Positions 17,402 to 27,303 of a stretch of DNA of 64,000 bases are shown here, piece by piece. Both the position numbers and the translations under genes were made by a program. Numbering within the stretch: the first letter of the stretch is position 1; the number at the start of each line of letters is the position of its first letter. This DNA is from Vibrio brasiliensis LMG 20546 (GTDB taxonomy: Bacteria; Pseudomonadota; Gammaproteobacteria; Enterobacterales; Vibrionaceae). The stretch is taken from positions 96,088-160,087 of the forward strand of contig NZ_AEVS01000081.1 of the NCBI RefSeq assembly GCF_000189255.1. Direction: 5' to 3'. The notes under the pieces are model-generated. The model had not been told where the DNA came from and searched no databases. It was given only the letters and a program-made list of their open reading frames with translations.

Positions 17402-18772
17402 TTAGAAAATCAAGTGAGCCACGCCTGCAATCACAGGTAGAGTGATCAGAGTACGTAGGATAAAGATTGCGAACAGTTCGAAAATGTTAACTGGAATACG
17501 GCTACCTAGCAGCAGTGCGCCCACTTCAGACATGTAAATCAGCTGAGTAACAGACATGGCTGCGATAACAAAACGAGTCATCTCGTTGTCAATCGATGCT
17601 GCCAGAATTGCTGGAATAAACATGTCAGCAAAGCCTACAACGATGGTTTCTGATGCAGCGACGGCTTCAGGTACACCAAGAAGTTCCAGGAATGGGATAA
17701 ACGGCTGACCTAAGAAGCTAAATACTGATGTGTATTCAGCGATGATCAGTGCGATAGTACCCAGGCCCATCACGACAGGTAGTACACCGAACACCATGTC
17801 GATAGCATTGTGTACGCCTTCACGGAATACGCTCTTAACCGACTTCACCTGGCTCGCTTTGTTTAGTGCAAGCTCCATACCCCAAGAGAAGCTTGAGTGT
17901 CCTGCTGGGATTGCATCCGCGTCTTCACTTGGCTTAGTGCCATCGATGAAAGTATCTTTCTTGTAGCTCAATGGAGGAAGGCGAGGAATGATCACTGCCG
18001 CCACAATGCCTGCTAGACAGATAGCGCCGTAGAAAGGCAGGAACAGATGCTCTAGCTCAACTTGCGCGATAACGACTAAGCTGAAAGTAATAGATACAGC
18101 AGAGAAAGTCGTACCAACAACCGCTGCTTCACGCTGAGTATAAAATTTGTTTTCGTACTGCTTACTGGTAAGCAGAATACCAACAGAACCATCACCTAAC
18201 CAAGATGCCATACAGTCAATTGCGCTGCGGCCAGGAAGGTTAAATACAGGACGCATGATCTTGCTTAGCAGTGTACCAAACAGCTCAAGAAGGCCAAAGT
18301 TAAGTAGAAGAGGGAGTAGCAGGCCTGCAAAAATGAACACTGAAAACAGAGTAGGTAAGAGTCCTTCCAGAACTAGACCACCGGTATTTTCTTCCCAGAT
18401 AGCTTTAGGGCCAATCTGGAAAAAGGTCATAAGTACCGCTGCGCCACCGATTAGACGAACGGCTAACCAAAGAGGGCTTGGGTTAAACAGACTGTTGAGG
18501 AAATTGCTGTTGGCAACAAATGCCGGCGTTTTTATACGGCATAGCAAAGAAGCAACGGCCATAAATGCAATGATCGATGTGACCATAGCAACAAGGTAGT
18601 CACCAAAAACGGCTTGAATTGACTTGGCCAATACCGCAACAGGGATGGTAATGTCTCCCTGATAGGTGATTGGTGCCATAAAGACAAATAGGCCTAGTAA
18701 GGATGGAATAAAGAACATCCAAAAGTTGCCTTTGCTTTTCTCTTGTTTCATCGTTTGTGCGCTGTTTTGCAT
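17402..18772 (-). CDS. YjiH family membrane protein (nucleoside-recognition Gate domain)
   Basis: 456 residues with about ten hydrophobic helices. Two halves carry Gate-type segments, for example GFADMFIPAILAASI near the end and LGDGSVGILLTSKQY in the middle, as in YjiH and spore maturation SpmA/B-like proteins. The inner-membrane transport substrate is unknown. It is monocistronic with a terminator behind it. The first ATG has a weak GAGAA ribosome site; an in-frame ATG at 18751 is the alternative. The 240-bp upstream gap to the next minus-strand gene is AT-rich with no recognised operator. Confidence 0.85.
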   Translation of the reverse strand: MQNSAQTMKQEKSKGNFWMFFIPSLLGLFVFMAPITYQGDITIPVAVLAKSIQAVFGDYLVAMVTSIIAFMAVASLLCRIKTPAFVANSNFLNSLFNPSPLWLAVRLIGGAAVLMTFFQIGPKAIWEENTGGLVLEGLLPTLFSVFIFAGLLLPLLLNFGLLELFGTLLSKIMRPVFNLPGRSAIDCMASWLGDGSVGILLTSKQYENKFYTQREAAVVGTTFSAVSITFSLVVIAQVELEHLFLPFYGAICLAGIVAAVIIPRLPPLSYKKDTFIDGTKPSEDADAIPAGHSSFSWGMELALNKASQVKSVKSVFREGVHNAIDMVFGVLPVVMGLGTIALIIAEYTSVFSFLGQPFIPFLELLGVPEAVAASETIVVGFADMFIPAILAASIDNEMTRFVIAAMSVTQLIYMSEVGALLLGSRIPVNIFELFAIFILRTLITLPVIAGVAHLIF

Positions 18773-19012
18773 AAGTTTCTCGAGTTACAACTAGTGTAAT
18801 ACCTAAACCGGCATGGCTGGAATAGTTATTCACTAAACATCCATATATTATCAAATCTGCGCAAGATTAATGGCTTTCCATAGCTCTTGCAATACTATTC
18901 AATAAAAATCGCTAAATATTCAACGTAAAATGTCAGTTATTTTGCCGTTGATGGTTAAATGTGTCGGGGATGTTAAATTGTTTGCTCTAATGTTTCAAGT
19001 ATCAATTGTAGT

Positions 19013-19678
19013 CTATTTGGCTGGGTGGCGGTTGGAGATGAAGAGCCAGTAAGTGATAGCAAGGCATAGAGCCAGAACAATCGGGGCGATGAGAGCGCCG
19101 ATTGCATAGTATGCGTACAGCTTGGCACCTATGGTGCCGCCGGATAAAAATCCAAAGAAGATGAACATGAACAGTTTTGCTTTACGGTAATCGAATGACT
19201 CTCCGCGCAGCTTGGCGCCAATCATGATGCCCAGATCGGTAATAATACCGGTCATATGAGTGGTTCGGACAACGGCTCCGCTAAATGTTGTGATCATCGC
19301 ATTCTGCAGACCACAGGCGGCAGATGCCAAATACTGGCCAGCTTTTACATTGTCTTTAAGCAGCAAATACGCACCGAACAAAAGCAGGCTCTCAAAGCAT
19401 AGTGCGACGCCGTAACGTCGTCCGAGTTTCAGTGCGGTACTTTCGATAAACAGACCACTAATAACGGCGCCAATAAGAAAACTAAGTACAACAAGCAGGA
19501 GGTGTCCAGTTTGTTGATCAAAGGCTTCAATTGTCGTCCCAAGCAGAGTAACCGTCCCCGAAATGTGGGAGACAGCCTGATGTTGAAAACCGAGCAGTCC
19601 GATTGCATTGACAATGCCAGCAAGTAAGGCAAGTAGAAAGGCTCCGTATTCTACCCAGCGTGGAAGTTTGGAAATCAA
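19013..19678 (-). CDS. YoaK/DUF1275 family membrane protein
   Basis: About 221 residues with six hydrophobic segments and the DUF1275 hallmark near the N-terminus (AGIVNAIGLL, then HISGTVTLLG) and centre (LQNAMITTFSGAVVRTTHMTGIITDLG). Function in the family is not established; it is an inner-membrane protein. TTG at 19678 is chosen as start because AAGGAG lies 6 bases upstream; a longer form from TTG 19705 would place that site inside the coding region. Confidence 0.85.
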   Translation of the reverse strand: MISKLPRWVEYGAFLLALLAGIVNAIGLLGFQHQAVSHISGTVTLLGTTIEAFDQQTGHLLLVVLSFLIGAVISGLFIESTALKLGRRYGVALCFESLLLFGAYLLLKDNVKAGQYLASAACGLQNAMITTFSGAVVRTTHMTGIITDLGIMIGAKLRGESFDYRKAKLFMFIFFGFLSGGTIGAKLYAYYAIGALIAPIVLALCLAITYWLFISNRHPAK

Positions 19679-19767
19679 AAGGTGCTCCTTAGGTTCAAGG
19701 CGCAATTATAGAGCGAGTTAACCTTTGTCGATAGAGAAAAACCACGCCAAAATTTGATCAAAAATAA

Positions 19768-20175
19768 TTAAAGGTAGTGTTCCATTTGGCAATCAAATTT
19801 GACCCAGCCATGTTTTCTCTCTTCATAGACAGAAAAGCTCGGTGTGGGCAGATCCTGTTCGTTAAACACTCCGATAGGAACAACCAGGAAGTTAGGGGCT
19901 GAATGGAGGCGAAGCAACATAGTCGTACTGCAGCGAGGGCAGAACAAATAGCTCACTTCATTACCGGAATCACTGATCCGAGAATACTCAACCATATCGC
20001 CACTAAAGGAGACTTGTTGTTTGCTAAAACGAGCTTGAACGCCAAATACGCTGCCGGTCCTTTTCTGGCACTCAAAGCAATGGCAAACGGAGGTGCGCTC
20101 CGGTTCACCACGACAAACCAGATTTACTTGCCCGCAACTGCAATCGGCCATTCTGATTTTCTGCTGTTGTTCCAT
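19768..20175 (-). CDS. GFA family (CENP-V/GFA domain) zinc protein
   Basis: 135 residues with the zinc-binding cysteine pattern of the glutathione-dependent formaldehyde-activating fold: CSCG near residue 12, CHCFECQKRTGS near 31, and CPRCST near 78. Most stand-alone members have no proven formaldehyde role. It stands alone, between DUF1275 and a divergent hypothetical gene. Confidence 0.88.
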   Translation of the reverse strand: MEQQQKIRMADCSCGQVNLVCRGEPERTSVCHCFECQKRTGSVFGVQARFSKQQVSFSGDMVEYSRISDSGNEVSYLFCPRCSTTMLLRLHSAPNFLVVPIGVFNEQDLPTPSFSVYEERKHGWVKFDCQMEHYL

Positions 20176-20246
20176 TTTATCTCCTTACTCTAGCCTGTTA
20201 ACATGCTGACTGTTTATGTGATGACTTCAAGAAGACTTATAGCCCG

Positions 20247-20858
20247 ATGAAAAAACGCCTGTTGCCAATACCTCTTATCCTTTTGATTCCAGTTGTATTA
20301 CTAATAATAGTCGCTGTAGCCGGAATATATCGTTTTAGCCTTTCAGATGAAGAAATTTTAGCCAAGTTTCCAAGCCAACAGCCACAAACAAACGTAATTA
20401 TGCAGTCTGTTTTTAACATTAAGACAGTCAACCCGTGGACAGTAAAAGTACCTGATAGTAGTGCATTTACCTTTATTGACCATATGGAGAACCCTCCGAT
20501 TGCAACAGGTTCCTATGAAGATGGCGCAGAACGAGGCACGGTTTCAGTCAATACTAAGCAAATGGTTAAACTTGATGATACCACCTACGCTGTGGTTCTT
20601 TCAGTCAGTAACCAAGGCTCTGGCGTGTTCTACTATCTAGCCGTGTCCAAGTATGATCAGTTCAGACAGCGCATGGTGGTCAAACAGTCGGCGCTGTTGG
20701 GTGATCGCGTTAAGGTTACTGATCTTACTGCTGTTGATAAAATGATAACTATAAAGCTTTTGGAACGTGAAGCTGGTCAGTCGATGGCCGAGGAACCGTC
20801 ACAAATAACCACTATACTTTTCAAGTTAACTGAGCAAGATAGCTTAGAACTGCGCTGA
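20247..20858 (+). CDS. Conserved-looking hypothetical membrane-anchored protein
   Basis: 203 residues. A single strongly hydrophobic N-terminal helix (about residues 7-28) without a clear cleavage site anchors a soluble periplasmic domain of mixed strands. I do not recognise the family. Nothing in the neighbours points to a role. The Met at 20247 is the only sensible start and codon use is like that of neighbouring genes, so it is probably real. Confidence 0.7.
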   Translation: MKKRLLPIPLILLIPVVLLIIVAVAGIYRFSLSDEEILAKFPSQQPQTNVIMQSVFNIKTVNPWTVKVPDSSAFTFIDHMENPPIATGSYEDGAERGTVSVNTKQMVKLDDTTYAVVLSVSNQGSGVFYYLAVSKYDQFRQRMVVKQSALLGDRVKVTDLTAVDKMITIKLLEREAGQSMAEEPSQITTILFKLTEQDSLELR

Positions 20859-20950
20859 GGACGTAAATTGAAACCTACGCGCCATAAGATAAATTGAACT
20901 AGCCTAACCCGTTATGAGATGGAACTTAATTGTTGTTAATGGAGTGATAT

Positions 20951-21249
20951 ATGATCAATAAGCGTTTTTTAAAACCAAGGATGAAGTTGAAGTGACGTTT
21001 GAGCTCTCGGCGGACGGGGTTGGGCACAGTGTAGAAATCGTTGCTGACTTTTTAGACTGGCAACCGATAGAAATGAAAAAAGTCGCGAAGTCAAAATCGT
21101 ACAAATTTAAGACTCGTTTGCCTAAGGATCAGGAGTTCGAGTTTAGGTACTTGATAGACAAAGAGAAGTGGATCAACGATCCTGCTGCAGATCTTTATCG
21201 CCCAAATGGCTTTGGTGAGGATAATGGATTAGTGTCCACTTATCAGTAA
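20951..21249 (+). CDS. Isoamylase-type early-set (glycogen-binding) domain protein, frameshifted
   Basis: The ATG at 20951 has a strong GGAG site 6 bases upstream, but its frame stops at TGA 20993-20995 after MINKRFLK. A -1 shift at T-TTT-TTA (20965-20971) joins it to the downstream frame, giving a 99-residue protein running MINKRFL-KTKDEVEVTFEL and on to the final STYQ. The body is an immunoglobulin-like early-set domain, with VEIVADFLDWQPIEMKK, FEFRYLIDKEKWINDPAADLY and PNGFGEDN, related to carbohydrate-binding modules of glycogen enzymes. One missing base in the T6A4 run, real or a sequencing error, is the simplest explanation. Internal initiation at GTG 20992 (85 residues) is another possibility. 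Confidence 0.75.
20965..20971 (+). other. T-TTT-TTA slippery heptamer / homopolymer contraction point
   Basis: The heptamer is aligned with the zero frame opened at 20951, and a -1 slip here restores the full domain. It can be read as a programmed frameshift site or as the site of a single-base deletion in a run of Ts or As. Confidence 0.5.
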
Positions 21250-21289
21250 AGCCTGACAGGCGAAAAGAAGATTTAGACAAAAAACAAAC

Positions 21290-21310
21290 AGGCGCGATCA
21301 GCGCCTTTTT
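21290..21310 (+). terminator. Rho-independent terminator
   Basis: Stem AGGCGC / GCGCCT with a GATCA loop and a T run, 40 bp after the early-set gene. Confidence 0.85.
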
Positions 21311-21397
21311 GTTGCAAACCTGACAATCGAAAGGTGACAAATCTAAGACAAGTTTGTACTCTTAGGCCTTTGTTTATTTCGATTAATAGGTCAAATT

Positions 21398-22705
21398 GTG
21401 CAAACTAGAAGTTTGAAGTCTCGCTTCCAAGAGCTATCTAGGCCGAAAAAGCTGATGGTATTGAGTTTACCGATCCTCGCGGCAATCGCGGTTTCGAGCT
21501 CACCGCAACATGGTCAATACCAGCGCACCATTGATCTTTCCCTCCCTGACTCGACATTGGTCGATCACTTGATGACCGACACTGATGTGGCGCAAGATGT
21601 GCCGGACTACGAGTACGTCATTCAAGCGGGTGATAACCTAAGCAGTATTTTTAATCAGTTGGGCTTTGGCTACAGTGAACTGATGAAAATCATGGAAACC
21701 GATCTTAACTACCTTGCGTTAGATACTCTTAAACCGGGTAACACTCTGCGATTCTGGCGAGATGAAGAAACCAAATCGCTAGCTAAGATGGAACTTGAGT
21801 TTAGTTTGGTTGAGCGCGCGGTATATACCCGGGTGGGCGATGGTGACTACGAGTTTACCGACGTTAAAATTCCAGGTGTGTGGAAACCTTTCGCATTAGT
21901 TGGCGAAATTAATGGCAGCTTTTCTCAGTCAGTCAATGCACTGGGTTTAGGTAAGAGCGAGATAGAACAGGTAGTCAGCTTACTTAAGGATAAGGTTAAC
22001 TTTGCTCGTGACTTACGTGCAGGGGATAAGTTTGAAGTGGTTCAGTCTCGTCAATACGTCGACGAGCAACTTACCGGCAACCGTGAAATCCAGGCGATCA
22101 GGATTTACAACCGCGGGCGAGTTCTTTCCGCTTACCTACATAGTGATGGTCAGTATTACGATTACAATGGCGACAGCCTGCAACGAGCTTTCCAGCGTGA
22201 GCCAATTACTGGCCGCTACCGCTTAAGTTCGAACTTTAACCCTAACCGTAAGCACCCTGTGACGGGACGAATTTCCCCTCACAATGGTACCGACTGGGCT
22301 GTGCCAACAGGGACACCAATCGTATCAACAGGTGACGGTGTGGTGGTTATGACGCGTAAACACCCTTATGCCGGTAACTATGTGGTGATCCAGCACGGCA
22401 GTCGCTACAAGACTCGTTATCTTCACCTGAGCAAAATTCTGGTGCGTAAAGGGCAGAAAGTGTCTCGCGGTCAGCGGATTGGTTTGTCAGGTGCAACCGG
22501 TCGTGTGACTGGGCCGCATATTCACTATGAATTGATCGACCGTGGGCGTCCTGTCAATGCGATGAAAGCGAACATTCCAATGGCCAACTCCGTGCCTAAC
22601 AATCAGATGGCGAGCTTTAAAATCCGTCGTGATGAATGGAATGCAATGCTGAAGCAAAGAGAGATAGAACTCGCCAGTCAGCCTCAGACAGAGACAACCA
22701 GTTAA
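21398..22705 (+). CDS. M23 family peptidoglycan DD-endopeptidase, MepM-like
   Basis: 435 residues. An N-terminal membrane anchor (about residues 19-36) is followed by an OapA/LysM-like region (YVIQAGDNLSSIFNQLGF) and a C-terminal LytM/M23 domain with the zinc ligands HNGTD and HIH (in GPHIHYEL). Both metal-binding motifs are intact, so it should cleave peptidoglycan cross-links to allow wall growth. Layout and length match MepM/YebA. The start is GTG with TAGG about 7 bases upstream; no better ATG exists in frame. Confidence 0.9.
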   Translation: MQTRSLKSRFQELSRPKKLMVLSLPILAAIAVSSSPQHGQYQRTIDLSLPDSTLVDHLMTDTDVAQDVPDYEYVIQAGDNLSSIFNQLGFGYSELMKIMETDLNYLALDTLKPGNTLRFWRDEETKSLAKMELEFSLVERAVYTRVGDGDYEFTDVKIPGVWKPFALVGEINGSFSQSVNALGLGKSEIEQVVSLLKDKVNFARDLRAGDKFEVVQSRQYVDEQLTGNREIQAIRIYNRGRVLSAYLHSDGQYYDYNGDSLQRAFQREPITGRYRLSSNFNPNRKHPVTGRISPHNGTDWAVPTGTPIVSTGDGVVVMTRKHPYAGNYVVIQHGSRYKTRYLHLSKILVRKGQKVSRGQRIGLSGATGRVTGPHIHYELIDRGRPVNAMKANIPMANSVPNNQMASFKIRRDEWNAMLKQREIELASQPQTETTS

Positions 22706-22707
22706 CC

Positions 22708-22731
22708 AAAAGCTCCTTCGGGAGCTTTTTT
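22708..22731 (+). terminator. Rho-independent terminator with UUCG loop
   Basis: AAAAGCTCC / GGAGCTTTT stem around TTCG, followed by Ts, 3 bases after the M23 stop codon. Confidence 0.92.
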
Positions 22732-22853
22732 TATGCGTGATGAACATAAAAGTTGCATTACATAAATGTCACCAATGTTGCAAATTTTAGTGATCGCTGA
22801 AATAAAAAAGATAAATCAATACTCAATAACTTTCACAAATTGATTTCCCTCAA

Positions 22854-22918
22854 TTTTGTAGGGTTTTAATGTGCTACTTTTCTGCGCAAATAATTCTATA
22901 AAACAAAACCCTACAAAA
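22854..22918 (+). promoter_or_regulatory. 14-bp perfect inverted repeat covering the ompW ribosome-binding region
   Basis: TTTTGTAGGGTTTT (22854-22867) and AAAACCCTACAAAA (22905-22918) are exact complements separated by 37 bases. The right arm runs into the AAAAGGA ribosome site (22915-22921) of ompW. In RNA it would form a 14-bp stem that occludes that site; in DNA it could be a two-site operator. A weaker 8-bp repeat (AAATCAAT / ATTGATTT) lies at 22813-22846. Confidence 0.6.
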
Positions 22919-22928
22919 GGATTTCATA

Positions 22929-23575
22929 ATGAAAAAACACTTTTAAGCCTTACCGTCTTGGCCACTCTCGCTTCTGCTAATGCTTTTGCTCATAAAGAGG
23001 GAGAGTTTGTTGTACGTGGTGGATTAGCAGCCGTCGTACCAAACGACAGCAGTGGCAATGTGCTGGATACTCCTGGAAGCTCTTTTTCAGTTGACTCAAA
23101 CGTACAGCTTGGTTTGACTCTTGGCTATATGATCACTGATAACATCAGTTTTGAAGTGCTAGCGGCAACGCCGTTTTCGCACAGTATCTCAACTAACCTA
23201 CTTAATCTGGGTGAAGTAGCGGAAACTAAGCACCTGCCACCAACCTTTATGCTGCAGTACTACTTCGGTGAAGCAGAAAGCGACATCCGCCCGTATGTAG
23301 GCGCTGGTATCAACTACACTGTCTTCTTCGATGAAGAGTTAAATGGAACAGGTACGGCTGCAGGTCTAAGTAACTTGTCACTGGATGATTCTTGGGGTCT
23401 GGCAGCAAACGTGGGCGTAGACTACATGCTTAACGATGACTGGTTCTTAAACGCATCAGTTTGGTATGCCGATATCGAAACAACAGCAAAATACACCGCG
23501 GGTGGTCAAGAGTACTCTACTGACGTGACTATCGACCCATGGGTATTTATGATTGGCGGCGGTTACAAGTTCTAA
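22929..23575 (+). CDS. ompW: Outer membrane protein OmpW, with apparent one-base frameshift at the start
   Basis: The mature OmpW frame is intact: signal-peptide hydrophobic core ending ANAFA, then GEFVVRGGLAAVVPND, repeated membrane strands and the terminal YKF. It forms a small eight-stranded outer-membrane barrel for hydrophobic compounds. The proper start ATG 22929, preceded by AGGA, reads M-K-K and then stops after two more codons, because the run after ATG has six As where MKKTLLSLTV needs seven. The downstream frame can only be extended upstream to a GTG at 22871 without a ribosome site. So either an A is missing in the assembly, or the strain is ompW-deficient, or slippage on the A run restores the frame. 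Confidence 0.88.
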
Positions 23576-23600
23576 TCTGAATCTGGCTTTAGATTTAAAA

Positions 23601-23625
23601 AAGGCTTCCAAGTGGAAGCCTTTTT
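23601..23625. terminator. Bidirectional terminator between ompW and ppsA
   Basis: Stem AAGGCTTCC / GGAAGCCTT with an AAGT loop, A run on the left and T run on the right. It serves both convergent genes. Confidence 0.9.
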
Positions 23626-23639
23626 ACTTTCTGTAGTGG

Positions 23640-26009
23640 TTACTTGCTAACTTTACCTAGCTTCAACCAGGTATCAATCACCGTATCTGGGTTGAGTGAA
23701 ACTGAGCTAATGCCTTGCTCCATCAACCATTCAGCTAAGTCTTCATGGTCAGATGGACCCTGACCACAGATACCGACGTATTTACCCGCTTTCGTTGCCG
23801 CATCAATGGCCATCTTAAGCATCGCTTTAACCGCCGGGTTGCGCTCATCAAACAGGTGAGCGACATCGCCAGAGTCACGGTCAAGACCAAGGGTAAGCTG
23901 AGTCATATCGTTTGAACCGATAGAGAAACCATCGAAGTACTTCAAGAATTCATCCGCCAGAATCGCGTTTGATGGCAGCTCACACATCATGATAACTTTC
24001 AGACCCTGATCGCCACGGCGTAAATCGAATTTAGCCAGTAAATCGATAACCGAAGCCGCTTCGCTCGGAGTACGGACAAATGGGATCATGATTTCAACGT
24101 TCTTCAGACCCATTTCATTACGTACACGCTTAATCGCCTGCGTTTCCAGCTCGAAACAGTCTTCGAATACCGGAGAGATGTAACGAGAGGCGCCACGGAA
24201 GCCAAGCATCGGGTTCTCTTCGTGAGGTTCATAACCCTGACCGCCAACTAAGTTGCTGTACTCGTTAGACTTGAAGTCAGACATACGAACAATCACACGC
24301 TGTGGCCAGAAAGCCGCTGCGATAGTCGCGATCCCTTCGGTTAGCTTGCTCACGTAGAAGTCGATCGGATCCTTGTAACCACGGATGCGTTGAGTAATTT
24401 CTGCTTTAAGCTCATCGCTTTGCGCATCAAAGTTCAACAGAGCTTTCGGGTGAATACCAATCATCTTGTTGATGATGAATTCCAAACGAGCAAGGCCGAC
24501 ACCTTCGTTAGGGATCTGCGCGAAATCGAAGGCACGATCCGGGTTGCCGACGTTCATCATCACCTTGGTTGGCAGCATTGGCAGCTCATCAACAGAAGAG
24601 CGTTTCACTTCAAACTCAAGCTCGCCCTGATAAACGTAACCGGTTTCGCCTTCGGCACAAGATACTGTCACCGTTTCGCCATCCGTCAGGCCACTGGTTG
24701 CGTTACCACAGCCAACAATAGCTGGAATACCAAGCTCACGGGCAATGATTGCTGCGTGACAAGTACGGCCGCCACGGTTAGTCACGATCGCAGAGGCTTT
24801 CTTCATCACTGGTTCCCAGTCAGGGTCAGTCATGTCTGTGACTAAGACATCGCCTTCCTGTACCAGTGACATTTGGTCTAATGAATCGACCAGACGCACT
24901 GGGCCAGAACCGATACGCTGACCGATGGCACGACCTTCAATCAGAACCTGCGCTTTATCGTTTAACTCGTAACGCTCAATAACATTCTGCTCGCTCTGAG
25001 AACAAACCGTCTCTGGACGCGCCTGAACAATGTATAGTTTGCCGTCGATGCCATCTTTTGCCCACTCAATATCCATTGGACGTTGGTAATGCTTCTCGAT
25101 GATCATCGCTTGCTTAGCCAGTTCCTTGATCTCTTCATCGTTAAGAGAGAACTGGTTCTGCTCTTGTTCAGAAGTATCGATAATGTCTACCTGCTTGCCG
25201 ATCTCTTGGTTAGTTGAGTAGATCATCTTGATCAGTTTCGAACCAAAGGTCTTCTTAACGATGGCTTGTTGACCTGCTTCAAGCATTGGCTTGTGAACGT
25301 AGAATTCGTCCGGGTTTACTGCACCCTGAACAACCATTTCACCCAGACCCCATGATGAGGTGATGAAAACCACTTGGTCAAAGCCTGACTCAGTATCCAG
25401 AGTGAACATTACCCCAGAGGATGCTTTATCCGAGCGAACCATGCGCTGGATACCCGCTGATAGGGAGATCCCACGGTGGTCGAACCCCTGGTGGACACGG
25501 TAAGAGATAGCACGGTCATTAAACAGTGATGCGTAAACATGTTTCGTTGCTTCAAGGACAGCATCAATACCTTTCACGTTAAGGAAAGTCTCTTGCTGAC
25601 CTGCGAATGAAGCATCAGGTAAATCTTCTGCAGTTGCTGAAGAACGAACAGCGACTGACAGCTCTTCATTACCTGCAATGAGTTCTTGGTAGTTATCACG
25701 TATATCCTGCTCTAGATCAGCAGGGAAGGGGGCTTCTAAAACCCATTGACGGATGGTAGCGCCTGTCTTACGCAGAGCTTCTACATCATCAACGTCCAGT
25801 TCATCAAGCAGTTGATGTATGCGGTCATCCAGTCCTTCGTAATCTAAGAACTGGTTAAACGCGTAGGAAGTGGTCGCGAATCCATTTGGTACAGAAACGC
25901 CAGCATTAGCGAGGTTAGAAACCATTTCACCAAGCGAAGCATTTTTACCGCCGACTTTGTCGACATCTTCCATCGATAGGCCATCGAACCAGAGGGTGTT
26001 GTTTTGCAT
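23640..26009 (-). CDS. ppsA: Phosphoenolpyruvate synthase
   Basis: 789 residues. It converts pyruvate and ATP to PEP, AMP and phosphate for gluconeogenesis in the cytoplasm. The N-terminal ATP-grasp domain starts with [14 protein letters not shown], the phosphohistidine swivelling domain has [21 protein letters not shown], and the C-terminal TIM barrel ends with ICGQGPSDH carrying the catalytic cysteine. The ATG at 26009 is chosen: GGAGA lies just upstream and [16 protein letters not shown] is the standard start. A further upstream Met would add 24 unusual residues. It is divergent from its regulator ppsR over 174 bp. Confidence 0.97.
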   Translation of the reverse strand: MQNNTLWFDGLSMEDVDKVGGKNASLGEMVSNLANAGVSVPNGFATTSYAFNQFLDYEGLDDRIHQLLDELDVDDVEALRKTGATIRQWVLEAPFPADLEQDIRDNYQELIAGNEELSVAVRSSATAEDLPDASFAGQQETFLNVKGIDAVLEATKHVYASLFNDRAISYRVHQGFDHRGISLSAGIQRMVRSDKASSGVMFTLDTESGFDQVVFITSSWGLGEMVVQGAVNPDEFYVHKPMLEAGQQAIVKKTFGSKLIKMIYSTNQEIGKQVDIIDTSEQEQNQFSLNDEEIKELAKQAMIIEKHYQRPMDIEWAKDGIDGKLYIVQARPETVCSQSEQNVIERYELNDKAQVLIEGRAIGQRIGSGPVRLVDSLDQMSLVQEGDVLVTDMTDPDWEPVMKKASAIVTNRGGRTCHAAIIARELGIPAIVGCGNATSGLTDGETVTVSCAEGETGYVYQGELEFEVKRSSVDELPMLPTKVMMNVGNPDRAFDFAQIPNEGVGLARLEFIINKMIGIHPKALLNFDAQSDELKAEITQRIRGYKDPIDFYVSKLTEGIATIAAAFWPQRVIVRMSDFKSNEYSNLVGGQGYEPHEENPMLGFRGASRYISPVFEDCFELETQAIKRVRNEMGLKNVEIMIPFVRTPSEAASVIDLLAKFDLRRGDQGLKVIMMCELPSNAILADEFLKYFDGFSIGSNDMTQLTLGLDRDSGDVAHLFDERNPAVKAMLKMAIDAATKAGKYVGICGQGPSDHEDLAEWLMEQGISSVSLNPDTVIDTWLKLGKVSK

Positions 26010-26183
26010 GTCTTTCTCCAGAAACATTGCAGCTTTGTAGGGAGTGGGCAAACGATTACGTAAAAGCTGAAAAAAATTCACAAGGAATTTCTAAAGCTGT
26101 GGGGGCCGTAACAGCAACCCGGGTTTTATTATCGATATTATGGCTACTATCCTACTCAAAAGAATTTTAAAGTTTAAAATAAA

Positions 26184-27017
26184 ATGCAAATTGATATTCA
26201 AAGTCGTGATGTATTCTATGTTTCTGATGGAACCGCGATAACATGTGAAACGTTAGGGCACGTTGTTCTGGGTCAATTTCCCTTTAAAGCGAACGAAAAA
26301 ACGTTTCCGTTTGTCGAAAGTGAAGACAAGTTGGCTGAATTGCTAAAAGAGATTGAAGCCTCGTATGACCGAAATGGTGTTAAACCTCTGGTGTTCTTCT
26401 CGATGGTGATTCCGGAACTACGTAGCAAACTGCTTGCTTCTAACTCTTATGGTTATGACGTATTAGAAAGTATCGTTCAGCGGGTTCAGGACGACACTCA
26501 AATGAAACCCAAACCTAAGCTTCAGCGCTCGCGCAGTGTCAGCAAGGATTCAGATAAGTACTTCGACCGTATTGCCGCCATTGAATATACATTAGCGCAT
26601 GATGATGGAATTACTCTTAAAGGACTTGAAGAGGCGGACATTATTTTACTCGGTGTCTCTCGTAGCGGTAAAACACCGACTAGCCTCTATATGGCAATGC
26701 AATTTGGTTTAAGGGTGGTGAACTACCCATTTATTGATGATGATTTACGTCGATTAAAGCTGCTGCCTGAGTTTGAAATTCATCGCCATAAGCTGTTCGG
26801 CCTGACCATAGATCCTGAACGTTTGACTGAGATCCGTGAAAACCGTCTGGCGGGAAGTGATTATGCAAGCAATGAACAGTGTTTGCATGAGCTGCAAACT
26901 GTTGAAGCTCTGTTTCGCCGCGAAGCTATCCCGTACATCAACACATCCTCATTGTCTGTCGAGGAGATCTCTACCCGTGTTTTAGAGCGCTCTGGATTGC
27001 GTCGTCGACTTCTGTAA
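26184..27017 (+). CDS. ppsR: PEP synthase regulatory kinase/pyrophosphorylase
   Basis: 277 residues of the DUF299 family. The P-loop [11 protein letters not shown], at about residues 155-165, is the family signature. It inactivates PpsA by ADP-dependent threonine phosphorylation next to the catalytic histidine and reactivates it by phosphate-dependent removal. The divergent pairing with ppsA supports this exactly. A terminator-like hairpin follows. Confidence 0.96.
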   Translation: MQIDIQSRDVFYVSDGTAITCETLGHVVLGQFPFKANEKTFPFVESEDKLAELLKEIEASYDRNGVKPLVFFSMVIPELRSKLLASNSYGYDVLESIVQRVQDDTQMKPKPKLQRSRSVSKDSDKYFDRIAAIEYTLAHDDGITLKGLEEADIILLGVSRSGKTPTSLYMAMQFGLRVVNYPFIDDDLRRLKLLPEFEIHRHKLFGLTIDPERLTEIRENRLAGSDYASNEQCLHELQTVEALFRREAIPYINTSSLSVEEISTRVLERSGLRRRLL

Positions 27018-27027
27018 CCCTCTTTGT

Positions 27028-27066
27028 GGCAGCGTTTCAATCTTCCATTTGGAATGCTGCCTTGTT
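27028..27066 (+). terminator. Probable terminator after ppsR
   Basis: GGCAGC (27028-27033) pairs with GCTGCC (27056-27061), enclosing an inner TTCCA/TGGAA stem, followed by TTGTTC. The U tract is weak. Confidence 0.55.
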
Positions 27067-27303
27067 CGAAGCTTTTATCCCAGTCGCTTAGCTCTCAGCG
27101 ACGCCGCTATTTGACTGTTGCACGCATATATATAGTCAATGCAAAACCTCTCAATATTTATTGCTATCAATGGTATCTATTTGATTTTGCTTCAAAATAA
27201 ATTAAAGGATTACCGCCTGTTTACTACTTATTCTGAAACAAGGTCATAGTTTGTTGAAAGTCAATTCTTACAGGTTTGGATTACTTGATGTCATCCGCAA
27301 AAC

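Noticed and set aside
20951-23575. Confident claim of programmed frameshifting in two genes
   Set aside because: Both breaks are one-base losses in homopolymers in close proximity, which is the signature of sequencing error; raw reads are needed.
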